Assembly (NCBI GenBank): GCA_031732855.1
Contig: JAVMKJ010000147.1
Coordinates: 1-16,192, forward strand
Source: JAVMKJ01 sp031732855
GTDB lineage: Bacteria > Pseudomonadota > Gammaproteobacteria > Competibacterales > Competibacteraceae
Direction: 5' to 3'
DNA: 16,192 nt
The translations under genes were made by a program, and so were the position numbers. Position 1 is the first letter of the stretch. Every line of letters begins with the position of its first letter. The notes under the pieces are model-generated. The model worked only from the letters and a program-made list of their open reading frames with translations, ran no database searches and was not told where the DNA came from. Shown here piece by piece: positions 14,329-16,192 of the stretch.

Positions 14329-16050
14329 CTAGCTTTCCTGATCTCCCTTCTCCCGCACCAGGGCGTAATCGGCCCGGCGTACCCCGCGAACCAGCATCTC
14401 GGTCTCTTCGCCCGCCACGCCCAGGCTCTCCAGGGCCTCGGCGGCCAGCCGCAGGCTGGCTTCCACCAACTCGGGAAAAGCCTTATTGGCGCCGGCTTGC
14501 AACAAGGCGCTGCTGGCGACCAGATCCCGCGCTCGCGCGACGATGGTGGCGCGGGGGGCCAGGTTACGGATCAGCCGGGTGGCGCGCAGGGCGGCCTCGC
14601 GATCGTCCAGGGTCATCACCACCAGGTCGATGTGCTCGATCTGAGCGGCCACCAGCAGGTCCATGTCGGTGACATCCCCGTAATAGACCGGGTGGCCGAG
14701 GTGGCGGAATTCGTCGACCCGGTCGGGTTTCGTGTCGAAGGCGATGTAGGGTACTCCGCTGCCGGCCAGGATGGTGCCCACGACGTGGCCCACGCGGCCA
14801 TAACCGGCCACCAGGGCGCGCGCATTGGCTTCGGTTCCTTCGACCGAGAAATGAAAAGCTCCCTCCCCCGACGTCGCCGCGGCCGGGAAGCGTGCCGCCA
14901 GCGCATCGCCCATTTTGACCAGCAAGGGGGTGATCAACATGCTGAAGGAGACGATGCCGACGGACAACACGAAAGTGTTGTCGTCGAGGATGCCCATGGC
15001 CTTGGCGGCGCCAAAGAGCACGAAGCCGAACTCGCCGCCCTGGGAGAGGATGAAGGCGACCCGCGTGGCCGTCTGACGAGTCTCGCCGAAGGCCAGGCAG
15101 AGGCCCAGGAGGACCGCGATTTTGATGGCCACGATCGCGATGACCTGGCTCAGGAAGAGCCAGGGCGCCGCCGCCAGCGCGCCAACGTCCACCGACATGC
15201 CCACGGCGACGAAGAACAGGCTCATGAGCAGGCCCTTGTGAGGATCGATCGCGGCCTGAATCTGCAAGTTGTAACGCGAACCGGAAAGGGCGACCCCCAT
15301 CAGAAAGGCGCCCAGCGCCATGGACAACCCGGCCTTTTCCATGGCCCAGGCGGCGGTGAAGACGGCTGCCAGGGCGACCAGAAAGAAGGCTTCCCGATTG
15401 TTCTGGCGCGCCAGCAAATCGAGGACGCGGGGAATCACGTAGTAGCCGGAGGCCACGACCAGGCCGACGGCGACGACGACGATGAGGGCCTGGTGGGCCA
15501 GTGGCCTGTCCCCCGCCAAGGACCCGACGTCCCCGAGAATCGGCACCAGGGCGAGCAAGGGTACGACCGCCAGATCCTGCATCAGGAGGATGGCGAAAGT
15601 GGTTTGGCCGTGCGGACTGGCGATCTCGCCGCGTTCCTGCAGGATCTGCATGACGAAGGCGGTGGAGGACAGGGCGAGGGTCAGGCCGGCGAGGAGGTCG
15701 ATGCCCCAGTCGGGTTCGGACAGGCGCATGAACAGGGCGATCGCGCCGCCGGATACCAGGATTTGCAGGGTGCCCAGACCCAGCATGGCGCGTCGAAGGG
15801 ACCAGAGACGATGCGGATGCATCTCCAGGCCGATGACGAACAGGAGCAACACCACCCCGAGTTCGGTGAAGTGGCGGACCCCCTCTACATCCTGGGTCAC
15901 GACGAACCCCGGCGTGTGGGGGCCGATCAGAATGCCCGCCACCAGCAAGCCCAGCACCGAACCCAGACCAAAACGGCGAAAGATGGCCACGGCAAAGGCG
16001 GTGGCCACCAGCAGCACCACGGCCGATTCAACGAAAGATTGGGGTTCCAA
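14329..16050 (-). CDS. Kef-type monovalent cation/proton antiporter with TrkA-N domain
   Basis: A 573-residue inner-membrane CPA2-family protein. The exchanger domain (about 8-380, roughly 12 hydrophobic segments) contains FGLGSVLGLLVAGILIGP (27-44), ELGVVLLLFVIGLEMHPHRL (63-82), and the ion-binding Asp159 in LLMQDLAVVPL. The C-terminal Rossmann-type TrkA-N/RCK domain (about 410-530) has the nucleotide-binding loop AGYGRVG (415-421) and the acidic residue at the end of the second strand in AFDTKPDR. The family exports K+ (or Na+) in exchange for H+. The E. coli KefC gating loop HALESDIEP is here LQIQAAIDP (262-270), so glutathione gating may differ. No KefF/KefG-like partner is adjacent. The start TTG 16050 is supported by GGAG eight bases upstream (plus 16059-16062), an in-frame stop further upstream, and alignment with the usual family N-terminus. 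YbaL-like is the main alternative subgroup. Confidence 0.9.
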   Translation of the reverse strand: MEPQSFVESAVVLLVATAFAVAIFRRFGLGSVLGLLVAGILIGPHTPGFVVTQDVEGVRHFTELGVVLLLFVIGLEMHPHRLWSLRRAMLGLGTLQILVSGGAIALFMRLSEPDWGIDLLAGLTLALSSTAFVMQILQERGEIASPHGQTTFAILLMQDLAVVPLLALVPILGDVGSLAGDRPLAHQALIVVVAVGLVVASGYYVIPRVLDLLARQNNREAFFLVALAAVFTAAWAMEKAGLSMALGAFLMGVALSGSRYNLQIQAAIDPHKGLLMSLFFVAVGMSVDVGALAAAPWLFLSQVIAIVAIKIAVLLGLCLAFGETRQTATRVAFILSQGGEFGFVLFGAAKAMGILDDNTFVLSVGIVSFSMLITPLLVKMGDALAARFPAAATSGEGAFHFSVEGTEANARALVAGYGRVGHVVGTILAGSGVPYIAFDTKPDRVDEFRHLGHPVYYGDVTDMDLLVAAQIEHIDLVVMTLDDREAALRATRLIRNLAPRATIVARARDLVASSALLQAGANKAFPELVEASLRLAAEALESLGVAGEETEMLVRGVRRADYALVREKGDQES

Positions 16051-16111
16051 GCAGGCCGCTCCGATGAGTCAAGTGGTGTCAGTATCGGTCCATCGGTTCG
16101 CCGCTTCGGGG

Positions 16112-16192
16112 TCAAGCCCGCCCGGAATCCCCGGCCTGTCGGTATTCCGATGTGGCCGACGGCGCGAAGCGTCGCACGATATGCTGGATCAT
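16112..16192 (-). CDS. Possible C-terminal end of a gene cut by the window edge
   Basis: From the right edge, one minus-strand frame is open for 26 codons, with MIQHIVRRFAPSATSEYRQA at its start, and stops at 16112-16114, 61 bases before the Kef start. It could be the tail of an upstream gene or chance. A second minus frame is also open here and runs on into a shadow of the Kef gene. An inverted repeat CGGAAT (16123-16128) / ATTCCG (16144-16149) lies inside it. There is nothing to identify a product. Confidence 0.2.
   Translation of the reverse strand: MIQHIVRRFAPSATSEYRQAGDSGRA

Overview
The window is GC-rich, gene-dense bacterial chromosome. It looks like a gammaproteobacterium (inferred from the long-form IspG and from a complete urea ABC operon with the long, signal-peptide-bearing UrtB). 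I cannot fix the genus. There are no rRNA, tRNA, CRISPR, integrase or transposase signatures, and all 13 genes read as intact housekeeping or accessory metabolism.

Layout. Four genes run on the plus strand from 204 to 4138: ispG (isoprenoid synthesis), mgtE (Mg2+ transport), a small TPR lipoprotein, and a single-domain universal stress protein. From 4151 to the right edge everything is on the minus strand, and it falls into three blocks. (1) 4151-7593 is a two-gene cassette: a circularly permuted ATP-grasp/alpha-E fusion followed, with an ATGA overlap, by a transglutaminase-like protease. Comparative genomics has linked this gene set to an uncharacterised peptide-synthesis or peptide-modification pathway. 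(2) 7785-14072 is the urea uptake operon urtABCDE, with a small stand-alone cyclic-nucleotide-binding protein downstream. (3) 14329-16050 is a Kef-type cation/proton antiporter with a TrkA-N regulatory domain.

How the genes work together. UrtA binds urea in the periplasm, UrtB and UrtC form the membrane channel, and UrtD and UrtE are the ATPases. The urtBCDE genes are tightly packed (3-bp gap, 4-bp overlap, 14-bp overlap). UrtA is set apart by a 104-bp gap holding a strong nested stem-loop, as expected if the binding protein must be made in excess. The 256-bp region upstream of urtA has an AT-rich island, a sigma54-like promoter candidate and a 14-bp palindrome, suggesting nitrogen control. 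No urease gene lies in the window.

Most unusual points: UrtE carries a 25-residue internal tandem duplication between Walker B and the switch region; the ATP-grasp and alpha-E proteins are fused in one chain; and the Kef homologue has lost the acidic residues of the loop that gates the E. coli KefC channel.
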